Assembly (NCBI GenBank): GCA_022702705.1
Contig: CM040439.1
Location: forward strand, 33,730,930-33,794,929
DNA: 64,000 bases
From: Papilionanthe hookeriana x Papilionanthe teres
Taxonomy: Eukaryota; Streptophyta; Magnoliopsida; Asparagales; Orchidaceae
Direction of reading: 5' to 3'
The translations under genes were made by a program, and so were the position numbers. The notes under the pieces were generated by a model. The model did not search any database. It had not been told where the DNA came from and saw only the letters and a list, made by a program, of their open reading frames with translations. This document shows positions 33,946-46,900 of the stretch, piece after piece; positions within the stretch are counted from its first letter, which is position 1; each line of letters opens with the position of its first letter.

Positions 33946-35579
33946 CTCATTATTTGTTCATCCGGCAAGTCGTCATCGAGAGGCGATTTTGCCGGCAAAG
34001 GGTGTGCTCGCGAGGAAGTCTCGCTAAGACTTGTCCCTTTACGGCACGAAGAGGCACGAAAGTTATATCAAATTGCAATAATATCATCGACCATCCGGCA
34101 AGTCCGCCGGAAAGCGTTGGACGGGTCATCAAGTATCAGCAATGGATTAAATCTCGAGATCGAGTTGACCTTATGAGAAAGCATGTAATGCCCGAGCTTT
34201 CGAGCGGCGAAGATCAAGGCTAAACAATGCTTTTCAATTGCGGGATACCTTATTTCCGTCGGCGAAGAACGACGGCTTAGGTAGTAAAGAGCATTTTCTT
34301 TACCCTCATCATTAACCCAGCTAACAGGCTCCGAGAGAGTCGTCTAAAGCCGCGGTATAAAGTATTAGCGGTCTACCCGAGACTCGGGTCTGCTAAGACA
34401 GGAGGTGTCATTAAATATTGTTTAATGTCCGCGAAGGCCCTCTCGGCATTTCTCTTCCCAAATAAATTTGGCGTCCTTTTTAACTAAGTGCCGAGAAAGG
34501 CCGACACCTACCCGACAAGTTCGAGATAAAGCGTCGAAGATATACCAGCTTCCCTTGAAAAGATCGTAGTTGTTTTAAGGTTCCGGGAGGTGGCATCTCT
34601 AAGATAGCTTTAATCTTTTCCGGTCGATTTCAATTCCATGATGTCGGACAACGAATCCTAAGAATTTCCCGAGGTGACGCCGAAGGAGCATTTTAAGGGA
34701 TTCATCTTAAGGTTAAATTGTCTTAATCGTTCGAAAACAATTCTCAAATCATACAAGTGGTTTTCCTTTACTTTGCTTTTGATGACCACATCGTCCACGT
34801 AGCATTCGAATTGATTGTGGATGAGATCATCAAAAATTCTTGTCATTGCTCTCTGGTAGGTTGCTCCCGCGTTCTTCGATCCGAATGGCATCACTCGTGT
34901 AAGAATATACTCCGATCGGCGTTCGAATGCCGTAAGTTTTTCATCTTCTGGAGCCATTTTTATCCGGTTGTATCCCGAAGATCCATCCATGAATGAGAAT
35001 ATTTCATGTGTTGAAGCAATGTCAATCATTAATTCGGGATCGGTAGAGGAAATTCATCTTTTGGACATGCCTTGTTTAAATCTCCGAAATCCACACAAAT
35101 TCGATCCGACCATTCTTCTTCCCGACCGGTACCACATTGGCTAACCAAGTCGGGTATTGTTCTTCACGGACAAATTTAGCGTCTATTAGCTTTTTAACTT
35201 CGGCTATGACTTGTTGTTCGATTTCTAGACGCATTCTTCCGGGACCTCGTCCGACTGGAACGAGGCGGGATCCACCCCTAGCTTATGGATCGCGACCTCC
35301 GGAGCTAAACTCGGCATCTCATCGTAGCTCCAAGCAAAACGAGTCTTTAAATTCCATTAATAACTTGATTATTTCTTCGGAGTCTTCTTTATCGAGTAAG
35401 GAGCTAACAAAGGTAGGTCTAGGTTCTTCGCTAGTACCTAAGTTAACTTCCGTTAACTCATCTATCGTAGATTCGATCTCTTCTTCGAATTCGGTGGAGC
35501 GTTTCCAATTTGAAAATCTTCGAGTTCTTCTCGCAATTTCCATGCAGCTTTCATTAGACTCGCAGTGACAACCAAGCAA
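33946..35579 (-). pseudogene. Reverse transcriptase and RNase H of Tat element
   Basis: Minus strand. The polymerase core is open at 35029-34658: EIFSFMDGSSGYNRIKMAPED, RVMPFGSKNAGATYQRAM and the intact catalytic box CYVDDVVIKSK (near 34800). MNPLKCSFGV ends that part. The N-terminal fingers are in 35579-35040 with frameshifts. RNase H and its tail run to about 33950, where TRPTLSGGLAGWSMILLQFDI and VPLRAVKGQ are visible; this is the usual Tat linker to the second RNase H. Confidence 0.88.
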
Positions 35580-36214
35580 AATTCAGCATCGTCAACCGAT
35601 CCTACCGTGCCGAATCCGAGACCATGTTTTGAGTCGGGTGGACGACCGGAGTTATTCCATAAATTTTCAAAACGTTGTGATCGACCTTTCGTCCATTGTC
35701 GAGGTAAGAAACCACGCTGAACTAAATTTTGAACACGGGGAGAGTACCACTCAAAAGGCAATTCCATTAATTCTGATGAAGTAGCATCTTCAAATTGTAC
35801 ATTATTTTCAGTTTTGGAGGAAGGAGCACCACGGTAGAATTTGATGGGCTTTGCACTACCGCTACGTACCTCTTTGACCTCCATACCCTCGATCTTATTA
35901 GAATGGATCGGGGTCAGGGTCATAGTATGTACATAGTGGTTAATCTTCTCGTACATCGATTTATATTCTTCGTTTCTTTCATCTTCGAGAGGGATTCCGA
36001 ATTGCGGCTTCTTCCGACTTATTGTCGTCGCTTCTTGTTTGATTTCTTTTTCTTCTTCGAACTATCTTCCCAATCAACATTGATGGTCTGGTTTCCTCCG
36101 TCCAATAGTCCTAATGTCTCCGCCACGACCTCGTCCTCGGCCTCGACCTCGGATGCGAGTCGTGGAGAAACTTTCACCATCTCGCCGTAAGGGAGTGGTG
36201 AGTGACTCGTTGGA

Positions 36215-36805
36215 CTAGAACTTCGAGGTTCTTCGTCGTCCCAAATTTCCTTTCGCTTCATTTGTTACGGTATCTCCGGAGAAGATTGTTTTCTTCGGAG
36301 GTGCATAATAAGTCGCATCTTCATGGATTCCGATTTCATGTACGGAGAACGGTTGTAAGTCACCTTTGATGCACTGTTCCCCTCCATCGTAGTATTTGAT
36401 GCATTGATGTAGAGATGATGGTACCATCCTATTTTCATGTATCCACGGTCGGCCCAGTAGAGCGTTGAACGACGTTTCTGAATCAATTATGTGAAATTTC
36501 GCGGTTGTCTTTGCTAAATCACCGGTCTTCATTAGCAGTGTTATTGAGCCGAGGGCTCTTTCTCCTTTCTGGTTGAATCCTCTTAATAACATTTTGTCCG
36601 CTTCGAGCTCGCGAGCATCAATTTCCAAGTATGCTAGCGTTCGAAGATTCATTATATTGATTGATGCTCCCGGATCCACCAATACTCGGAGAGCGTAAAC
36701 TTCCCAATTAGTAATCGAAATGTACAAAGGTCGGTTGTGGTCCGATGTCCCAGTAGAAGGTCGTTGTCCGTGAAGGTAACAACTCGTCGTTCCTTTAACG
36801 AGCAA
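36215..36805 (-). pseudogene. Aspartic protease of Tat element
   Basis: Open for 196 codons. The active-site region is ALRVLVDPGASINIM (Asp-Pro-Gly, the usual Tat variant of Asp-Thr-Gly). It is followed by FHIIDSETSFNALLGRPWIHE and VPSSLHQCIKY. The acidic linker toward RT continues to about 35460. It overlaps the gag-side frame at 37068-36652 (DYNVLAHLRKLPAKLSIYDAL), a linker found before protease in Tat elements. Confidence 0.88.
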
Positions 36806-39500
36806 ACCTCATCTAAGGAATCTCCGGCCATTCGAGCTAAGCAAATTTCTGGATCAAGTAAGGCCTTGATCAGAGCTTCTCTCATCTCCTTTGATAAGAT
36901 GAGAGCGTCGTAGATGCTCAGTTTGGCTGGTAATTTCCTAAGATGGGCTAGCACGTTGTAATCCACCTTGTTTTCATGTGCCTCGTTTTCTTCTCGAATG
37001 GGTATTTCTTCTGCCGGGGTTGATTCTTCCCGAACAACCACACGCTTTCCTTTGTCCTTTGGACCCATTCTTGGAGGTAGAACTCTTCCACTTCTTAAGT
37101 TGACTTCGTAATTTCTTCGAATCTAGCATTGAGTTTGCCGGTGTCTCCTCTCGAACTCGGAACGACAAGTTCTTCAGGATTAGCTTCGGAGTCTGAAGGC
37201 TCTAACTCTATTGTGATTGGAGTTCCTCGAAATTCGCAAATAGATTCGTTGCTTGTTGAACTCTCGTAGCCTTTCTGGTGGATGTCTTCTTCGTCATTGT
37301 GATTGTCGAGATTGTGTATGATTTGAGAATTGTTATTTGTATCGGAATCGACGTCCGGATTAGGTCGATCGTCGCTAGTTACGTAATCGTTAGAAACGAT
37401 CAAAACGTAGCCAACGCCATAACCCTCATCATTATAAGATCCCACCGGAGTGGGCGGATAATCATACGAGTCGGAGGTTCGAGGGATTTCTCCCCGAATC
37501 GGAAACAACTATCCTAGGATAAGCAGCCCCTAGCCTAGCCTTAGGTGCCTCGGTCTTCTCTTCTTCGTCGGCTTTTCTTCTTTTCTTCAATTGTCTCTTG
37601 TTGAGGGGCTTCTTCTATCGCAAGTGATAGTGCTGACTTGACAGTTTTCGAACTTTGAATTGAAGCTCGCACCGAAGCGGTTTGGATGTGATCTAAAATC
37701 TTCTTTGAAGACTTTGTCCAAGCGGTAGTCCATCCATCATCGACCGCATAGGATTTATCTGAACGATGAAATCCGTCGAGATAACATTGACAAAACCTCC
37801 TTTCTGGGGTTCCTTCATGTATTCTTTCGGGATCGTTATATTCCCTTTCCGAAGATTGTCGTGGAGCCAACTTTTGAAGGTAATACAATCTTCTATCTTG
37901 TGTCCAAGCATCCGGTGGTAAGGGCAAAAGTTGGGATCACCTTTCTTGTCGACTTCTTCTGGTCTTTTAGGCTCTGGCAGTTGGAAATTTGGAGTCTTCA
38001 TTAGGTCGCGGAACATTTTCGGCACCGCCTCATTCTTCGAACGGATACTCCTCGCTCGGGAACTCCCTAAACGTCCGTTGCGGACGAGGCGGTTGTTCAT
38101 ATTGTTGAGATGATCGATAGCCGGGTCGGGGTCGTCGATAATTCGTTGAGTTTGATGCGGCCGTTCCGACGATATTTGTATCGGTTGCTTGCCTTTATCG
38201 ATCGCCGCGACGACCCCGGACTTCTTTTCAAAAGTTTTCACGGGCTTCGTTTGTCCGTTTTATCGCTGAAACTTAGTTGCTTCGCCTCCTCTTGCGTGCT
38301 TCCGGCCTTGCTTAACAACTTCTCGAAAGTCTTAATAGTAAATCCCTCGAGGAGAAGTGCTTATCGGGCCATGGATACTTTTTAGTAAAATGCCGATCGC
38401 ATGTCGTTCTTGTAATCGTGGCTCACACTTCATACTTAGGTTCCTCCATCGAAGTATGTAGTCCACCAAGGTTTCATTCGGCTTCGTTTCTCTACCACTA
38501 AGTCACCTATAGTGATGTGGTGCCGAGCTCCGCAAATCGCTCGATGAAGAGGTTTTCTAATTCCGAAAATGTCTTCACCGAACCGTTTGGTAATTCCGCA
38601 TACCAATCAAAGGCGATCCCCGACGAGCCGTCGACAAATTGTCGGAAGAGTGAAGCATCACTTCCGCCGCATTGCAACAACCGGCACGAAAATGTGCAAC
38701 ATGTTGCCGAGGGTTTCCGGTTCCATCAAAGGTCTCGAACGAGAGGTGGTACAAAGCCTTTCGGATATCGGACGGCGTCGAATTCTTCGTGGTAAGGTCT
38801 ACCAGTCCGAATGGATGTCCCGCTCTTTGATTGTGCCAAGGCTTCTCGCACTCGTCGTTCCACCAAGCTCTTGATATCCTTTTCCGGAATCATGCTTTGT
38901 GTTGCATCCTTCTTTAATTGATCATCCCCGTTGACGGATGTAATCTCCTTTCCTCCGTCTACAATGTGAATGACTTCCGGGGTGTTTCCCTTCGGGGTTG
39001 AACTTGACTCCGGAGAGTGGCTAGGGCTACGCCCATCTCTTCCATCCTTTTCGCCATCCGGGCGATCATATCATCTTTCTCTTGAAGCCGCCTCCTCATT
39101 ACTTCCGGCTCCTCTCTTTCGCGGCTGCAGGAGCACCTTGTGAAGCCGACGAAGCTCGTGTTTCTACCATGTTAATTTCTCGCATACTCATCATCCATGA
39201 ACTCGACGAGTCAACTTCATCTCCGAACTTCTCTTCTCTTTCCCTTGCTAGTCGACGAATATCGCTCTTAATTTTTCCATAGCGTCTTCTAATGGCCTTT
39301 TCTCGTATATCCTCGCAGGTGTCATGTGATAACCGTCGAGTTTCTTTCTCATGAGTTCCCTTTCATCGCGGTAGCACTTTCCTCGGACTCAAGTCTCCTG
39401 ACGAGACTTTCCTTTTCTGGTCGTTGTTTCGGTCTTAATTGGCCGGTAGTGGGACGCCATACCATCCTTCTAGCAGCAGAAGGCCTAGGACCGGATGGTC
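36652..39500 (-). pseudogene. Gag of Tat element
   Basis: Frames on the minus strand carry gag with several shifts. Around 39300-39000 there is a charged helical segment. About 38750-38300 holds the capsid part (HVAHFRAGCCNA-like and FSELENLFIERF-like wording). 38241-37693 holds the nucleocapsid part with a CPYHRMLGHKIEDC zinc-finger-like motif and KGNITIPKEYMKEP. 37508-37095 is acidic linker. The exact gag start is not clear from the sequence because ORF1 runs into it. Confidence 0.75.
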
Positions 39501-40557
39501 TGTCGGCTGAATCGTCGGAAGGTGGTATCCTCCCCGATCCGTAAACCTCGAAACAACAACAGGTGTGCTAGCCTTCATTTTCTTATTTGGTTCTTCCGCA
39601 GCGATAGCGAGATTCTACTCGCGGCCCAAGACGAGATTTGGCTCGCACCCGCCCTATCCTTCTTAAAATTTCCGACACAGGGCATCTTTCCTTCTTCGCT
39701 AACTTTTCAATCACGAGCTCGTAATCGGGCAAATGGTGTAACCCTAGCCCTCTTTCTTCTGTTGTCGTTATAGTATGTGGGCCGAGGTAATGTAGAGGCA
39801 ATCCCGCGGACATTTTCCTCGTCGACCGCAACGGAAAGGGGATGGAATCTACTCCCTTCCAAAAGGGGTGTATACTCAGACAATGGTATGTATTCAGGTA
39901 GTGGTGTGTACTCAGGGATTTCTTCTAAGAAAGCGACTTCAGCAGCTCTGGCCTTCCTGGCAATCTTCCTGCCTCTGTTTCTCCTCGCGAGTCCGTGTTA
40001 GGGGTGGAACCCTCGAGCCGGACCCAATTTCAAAAACGAAGGTCTTGTACGGAAATATGTACCCTCCACGCGTAACATGCTCGTTGCAAACTCGAACTTC
40101 CTTCCCCTTCGGTTGGCGGGAGCCGGTAGGTGCAGAGACGACTAGACCAGGTGGGGGTAGAGATAACGGTCCTTCTATGGACAGCGGTACTCCTCTCACC
40201 TGGAACCCTTTGCAGAGGAGGAAATTCTTGAGTTGATTTAAGGTTGAACTCAATCATGGGTTTCTCAGTTTCTGACACTTTGTCCATTAGTGCGAAAAGG
40301 GTAACGTCAGCGATCTTGACATTTGTGTTCTCAAATCCTTGTCCAAACCGGATGATCCCATTGTCGGGCAGCTCATCCTTGTAAACAGCGAAGTCCAGTC
40401 CATTAGTGAAGGAGAAAATCGGCTTTGGGGCTTCCATTTCGCAAGGTAGATTCGATTGTCGATCCCAAGTTATGCTTCTTCTCATTAGGACGAAAAGAAA
40501 GGAATCGAAAAGAGTCCGAACACATTCTCGTTCATGTATATTTGTTAAAAGAGTCAT
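39501..40557 (-). pseudogene. ORF1 upstream of gag in Tat element
   Basis: Minus-strand coding-like region between the primer site and gag, in at least two frames. 40557-40030 has MEAPKPIFSFTNGLDFAVYK and NGIIRFGQGFENTNVKIADV. 40253-39939 has LLCKGFQVRGVPLSIEG and NEHVTRGGYIFPYKTFVF. 39831-39583 has HLPDYELVIEKLAKK. I know no function. An extra ORF in this place is characteristic of Ogre-type elements of the Tat lineage. A start at the Met of MEAPKP near 40437 is as likely as 40557. Confidence 0.6.
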
Positions 40558-40689
40558 TCATTAGAGGGTTTGTTTATTTAGAACGGAATGTTCGAAGGTG
40601 TAGAGAAGGTAATGAATCTGATTCAGAGTTGGAAAGGAAAAGAAAGACTTATGCAAGACTTCTCGACTCGAAGGATCACTCCTAAACTA

Positions 40690-40726
40690 ACACCTATCGG
40701 GGTCCACCCCACCTCGTAAATGAGGT
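40690..40726 (+). promoter_or_regulatory. Inverted 17-mer and short hairpin in 5' leader
   Basis: 40690-40706 (acacctatcggggtcca) is the reverse complement of 27974-27990 beside the 3' LTR. It is followed, after cccc, by acctcgtaaatgaggt (5-bp stem), echoing the LTR-start hairpin that follows the motif at the 3' junction. So about 37 bases of the 3' junction appear here in inverted, diverged form, between the primer site (40926) and ORF1 (40557). The rest of 40558-40925 holds nothing I recognise. Confidence 0.7.
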
Positions 40727-40925
40727 AAAAGGATCTCGGAACCTCTGTTTAAGGGTGTCTAAACAGTGGCTCCTAAATCCGAGAGAATGTTGGCCATACT
40801 CGTCCAAGGTAGAAATGAACATAATATTCCAACGGAAAGAAGGGTAGTTTGATCCATTAGGGGCATGGATACACTACCGATTTTTGAAAGCAGAACTATT
40901 TGATTAAAATGGAGAGAGGAACTAG

Positions 40926-40943
40926 TCCCCAGCGGAGTCGCCA
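40926..40943 (-). other. Primer binding site (tRNA-Arg type) of giant Tat element
   Basis: tccccagcggagtcgcca on the plus strand (TGGCGACTCCGCTGGGGA on the minus strand), five bases inside the 5' LTR end at 40949. As I recall it, this complements the 3' end of a plant tRNA-Arg, the primer used by Ogre/Tat elements. Confidence 0.85.
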
Positions 40944-40948
40944 GAAAT

Positions 40949-43900
40949 TGTGCGGCTTATTTTGAGGTTGAGTGTTTTATTTTAAAAAAAGGGGGTCGCC
41001 TACGTAAATTGTCGGCGAATTTTTAATTTAATTTAAATAAATAATTTGAAAAGTAGTATTTGATTTTGAAAATAATTTTAAATTTGGAAATTTTATGAAA
41101 TCAAACTGATCTCACATCCCGAATAGTTTATATAAACGAGCACCACATCACAAACAATGTATCTATCCCGAAGAATAGACACATTGTTTAATGATGGGGC
41201 TCGATTAAATAAACTAGAAGATTTGTGACATCCGTTTAGTCTGCGAACCAATTTTATAAGCCGACAAGTTCCCCACGTTTAATATGAAAACATTAAACGG
41301 GGTTTATATTACCCGAGTTCTTAAAGTTCCCTATAAGGGCAAGCCCCTATAGTTAATTACATCTTAAGTGACGGAAATCACCTAAGAAAACTCTCGATAA
41401 TAATCAGTAGTTCTGCTCTCAAGAATTTCAAGGTTTAAGTTTTCAAGGGATTGAATTTTGGAATTTCAATAGGGAATGGATCAAATTTGGAACATTTTGT
41501 TTTGGGAATTCAAAGGAAGAAGGGTAGTAGAAATCACAGATTCGAAGCGAACTTCGGTAATTTCCCGACTATCCTATTGTTTGGCTTGAATTTAAGAAAG
41601 TCCTAATGTCTATTTAATGTTTTGATCTTGCCGATTTTAATTAGTTAGGACTTATATTTGTATGATAAAATCATACAAATAGCCTCGAAGATGTGAGGGT
41701 TTATGTCGTATCGGACGACTACCTCGGAAATCCTAAGACCGGTTAGGGCTTAATTTACATGATGTGATCATGCAAATGCCTAACGAAGAGTTGAGGATTT
41801 ATGTTTCACTAGTGCAAACTACCTCGAAGTCCTACGGCTTGGTTATTTAATTCTAAGGAAAGTTTTGCTGAAGTAGACTCGGGTTTTGCTGATGACGATG
41901 GTCATGCTGCCCACCATGCTCCGAGCTCCTTGTTGTTGCAGAGGTTTAGTTGTAGAAGTCATAAATCAAGAGATGAGAGAAGTGTTTGGTTTTAGAGAAA
42001 GTCTTAATTTCCATGTGTCTTTAATATTTTAATTAAAACAGGTCTTAAAGTTGATTAAACGAACCGATTAAGATCCCACGGTTCCGTCATCCCGGCACCG
42101 TTATTTTCATCGAATTCACTTAGTCCAGATGAATTTGCTAAACTCAACTGAATGAGTTCCGCACTTTCATTTAGACCGTGGGAAATCCCGTTAGCAACAC
42201 GTAGGTTACATCGTCCGAGGTATTCCCGATCATTCAATGAGACGTTTTAATTTAGTTGTAGTTGTAGTTTTGTTGTTCTGTTTGTGATTAAATTTTGAGT
42301 TGTTTTATATTTTGAATATTGTGGCGGTGAATTTTATCTTGTAGTTTCTTTTAATTTAGTTATGGGTTTCAGTTTTGGTTTCTGCCCTAAAGGTGTAAGT
42401 TTTCATGCAACAGTTGTTTATCATGCAAGAAAAGTAAGTGCGATGCGATTAAATAAGTAATTTGCAATAAAATAAAAGCGTACCTGGAGGGTCTTCCCGT
42501 CATCCCAAGCTGCACTTAAAACACAGTTAGAATATTTAAGCATTCAAAGTAAGTTCCTAGGTAAAGCTAGGGAAGAGTTATGGTTTTCTACCAAGTTCCT
42601 AATCCTATAGTTAGTCATTTCCTATGACGTCTAGGTTCTTATATTTTAGTTTGAGGACGATTTTCTTCATCAAAGAACAACTAAGTTCAATTGTTCTTAT
42701 AAATATCCTATCATATCGAGGAAGTGCTTAAGACGAATCTTAAACATCTTTTCAATATTTCTAGGATTGTTTTAAGTCCAAATGAATTTAATTACACGAA
42801 TGAATTAATCGTCTGAGAGTTTAAGTTTTATTGTCTTGCTCAGATGAACTAGGACATTTGAATATCCTATGAGTGAAGTAACACTTCTTTTAACACTCCT
42901 TTTAAGAGTTATGACATCACGAGCTTTCGAGGGCAAATGGATGTTCAAGTGAGTTGTGATTTAATTTTAGTTAATGGATTTAAGTTTGGAGTAGTGTTCA
43001 AGTTGTTTTAGATTTATTTTGAATTCTTTATGTCTTAAGTAATGTTATATTTAATTCAATTTAATTTAATTTAACTTAATTTAATTTAATGTGGTTTAAT
43101 TTTAAACTTAATTTAATATAATATGCTTTATCTTAATTTAATTCAATTTGATTTAATTTAATTTGATTTAGTTTTAATTTAATTTAATTTAATTTAATTT
43201 AATTTAATTTAATTTAATTTAATTTAATTTAATTTAATTTAATTTAATTTAATTTAATTTAATTTAATTTAATTTAATTTAATTTAATCTAATATATTTT
43301 AATATATTTTAATTTAATTTAATTTAATTTAATTTGTTTTAATTTAATTTAATTTAATTTAATTTAATATTTTATTTTAAAAAGGTTTGTTTTAAATAAT
43401 TTAACTTTAATTTAATTTAATGATTAAGTCTTTTAGCATTTTAAATCTTAAACTTGGATTATCATTTTAATTAGGAATTAAATATTATTGGGATGATTAA
43501 TTTAGGGATTCTTAAATTAAAGAACAAATCTCTTCCTAATAATATCCCTATTTTAATAATTCCAATTTTATTATTCTTCCAAATTTAATTAATTATTTTA
43601 ATTAAAGTTCATTTCAATTATTGTTGAATTGTTTAATAGGTTTCTACCCATCAATTATTTAAATTTCAATCATCCAAATCAGACTAAGATCAAATATTTT
43701 ATCTTTTCATTTTATTAAGCCTAAAGTTTTAATTAAAGGGTTAAAATTTTAATTACCATTTTGCCCTTCAAGCCTAATAATTTCATAATTCACTAAATTG
43801 AGCTCAAATGAATTTGAAATTTTTATGTGAATTCACTTATATGTCAATAAAGACATTAGAGGAGAAAATGTGATTTTTCTGTATTTAATTTATTTATATA

Positions 43901-46900
43901 ATTATTTTTGGTGGAAAATAAGGATTTCCAAGGAAAATTCAATAATATGACCAAGGGAAAGTTTCTGTCCTTAAGCAAAATTATGGGACATTCCTAATGA
44001 CCAGAGGACCACTTGGACCAATTTTTGTGATTTTTTGAATTATATTTTATTTATTAGAATTATTTTAAATTCTGGAGTATTAATTAATTTAAAAATAGAA
44101 TATAAGTTGAAAAATGAATTTTATAATTTTTAAAATTCTCTCTGATATCAAGGATTCCAGAGAACCAAATTTTACAATTTTCTGATTTTTCTTTAATTTA
44201 TTGGAATTATTTTAGTGGAAATGCTAGAAAATGTATTTTTTAATTTTAAAAATTACCCCAAGGCTTTAAAATTTAATATCTCAACCTAGAGACATAAAAA
44301 AAATATGGGGTTTGTTCCTAAGTTATTAAATTTCAAAATATGTCATTTTGGTGAATTTTATTATTTTTGTGATTTTTATTATTTTTAATTATTAAAATAT
44401 TAAAATAATACTAAAAAATTAACTTTTTTAGAAAATTGAAATTTTAATTTTATTAAATTCCCCTGATATCAGAGAGGCTCCAAAACCAATTTGGTGAATT
44501 TTTGAAAGGTATTTTGAAAGTTATGAATTTTTATAGTTTAAAATGACTAAATGACTTAATCAACCCATTTAGTAAGGCTAACCAAGTCCAATTGACTTCA
44601 AATTTTTATGGTGGGTTCCTCTGATCCTAAAGGTCAGTGGAGAATTGATTTCAAGTCAATTTGATGTATGGTTAGCTCTAATTAATTAGGGGTCTATTTT
44701 GGGTGTTTAAGCCAATTAGGGTTATCTTAAGTGAATTAACTCAAGTCCTATTTTTCCTGTGGTTCTCTCGGTCATAAGGAACATCACCAAATTTTCCTAG
44801 AATTTATTTCACAACATGCTAATTATTGGATTTAAAATACTCAAAACAAGAACATGAATTTGAAAAATCAATAACTTCTCATAGGGATGGCCTCCGACTT
44901 TGGACAATTCAGGGAATGTTCCCAAATTCGGAGGCTTCAAAAGCCCTATGGTCTCATGCCATGGTGAATTTCCTATATGCATGGAGAATTAAAACAATGC
45001 AGAGGGTAAATAAATTATTAAAAATAATATACTTGATGAAATTAAATGATTTCTTTTCCACATTATTCTCCTCTGTTCACTGAGCAAGAGGGTATTTTTA
45101 TTTTATTTTTAGGATTTTTCTACACAAAGTTATGAATTTTTGAAGTTCTGGGATTTAAATAAATAAGAAAAATCCTATTTTTCTACTTAAGTGACGCGGC
45201 GCCGCGTCAACCTCGGCAGCTCCGAACGCACACGCGGCGCGCTCCCATTCGACGCCGCCTTCTGACTCAGCGCCACGCGGCCCGCGGTTCACGTACCGTC
45301 TTCTGGTCCGACGCCATCTGAGCCGTCCGTCTGCGCGTGTATCGAATGAACGGCATCCGTTCATTGTCCCCGAGCGTCCTAGCCCGAGAGCCGTCTATCT
45401 TCTAGCCCTAAGATCTCACTCAATTCTCCATGGATTTTTATGTTCTTATGCTCTATGGATTCATCTTGAAGAGACGAACACATCTATACGGCTAATGCTC
45501 ATTGAAATCAACTCATTTGAAATGGAGAATGTTCAGAAGCTCGGGATGAAGAATTGATCCATACCTTAGCTCCGAGAGGTGAAGCCTCGATCGTAGATGT
45601 TCGGCACGTTCGTTGGAGCTGCAGGAGGCTAGGGATGAAGCCCGGGGATGTGTTGAATTGCCTAGGTGTGATTTCCACCAAGGCTGATCACAACCTTTGG
45701 AGTCTGGAACAACTGGGTGGCCTGGAGAGGGGGCTTTCACTGGAAAACTTCTTCTCTTGGCTCGGTGAAGGTGTAGGTGAGTTTAATTTGATTTTGGTGG
45801 AGGATTCAGGAGTGTCCTGTTCGGTCTCGAGAATCGAGCTCCAAAATCGAGCTCAATCAACTGGGGATTAGAGCGAGGAGGACGAGTAGGGATCAATTGC
45901 TCTGTGTCCGGAGGGGAGTGAGGAGTGATTTTGGCGCAGTTTTGGTATGGTCCGGTTCAAGCACCTCCTTTGGCCGAGAGGGTGAGGGGTTTAAATAGGA
46001 GAGGCCGGAGGGCCTCCTGTGGGGAGTCGAGGGCTGGGATCGCCGCTAGGTGAGGAGAAGAACGACCCATGGTGGCCATTGGGCATGGGACAAGTCAGCA
46101 AGGGAGAATTGAATTTTTTGGCTCCTCCCAAGGTCTCGACCATGGTGTTTTCCGGCGGCCTGGTGGCTGGCCGGCCAGGCACTGGTCACCATCTTGTTCA
46201 GGTGAGTCAGGGCTGGGGTTTAGTGTAGGCAATTGGCAAATGCCATGTGTAAAAGGCTTGGATTAGAATGGAATGGGAGAGGGCTCATTTTGGCTCAAAT
46301 TGGTCAACCCATCCATTTGGGCTAGGTGCACCACCCAAGGCTTGGTTTAGGCTGAAGAGAAAGTGATTTGGATCAGCTTGATTAGTGGGGTCAAGTCACA
46401 ATCCAAGTACAATTAAGTTTAAGCATGGTTTAGTGGAGTCATGGAAGTGGTTAATCACTCTTAAGAGAGTATGGAAAGGGCCTCCTCCTCTTGCCATCTT
46501 GGGTATGGTGAGGTGGAAAGTAGATTCCATGGCTCTCATGGCTCCCATGTGGCTCATGCATGGCTTCATGGCTCATCTTTGGCTTGGGAAAAGTTAAGTC
46601 AATTTCATGGAAATGGATTTAAGAAAAATTTTGGTATTTTGATGGGAATTTGTATGGGGCTTAATTTGGAATGGCTTCATGATGAATTTTCAAACTTAGG
46701 GGTTGATTTTAATTAATGGTATAATGAGAAGAATTTGTCATATGGGCTTTGGGACCAATTTTGGGCCTTTGGATGTGGTAAAAGATGGGCTTTTAAAATG
46801 GTTTAAGGAATGGGTCTTTAAGTTTAAAAATGAATTTATGGATGGAAATTTTGTAAAGAGGTTGGGCCAAATAATTGTTGAGTTTGGTTTAGGGATGTGT

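Noticed and set aside
33378..40685. Many plus-strand open frames
   Set aside because: Antisense shadows of the Tat gag-pol, which has clear motifs on the minus strand.
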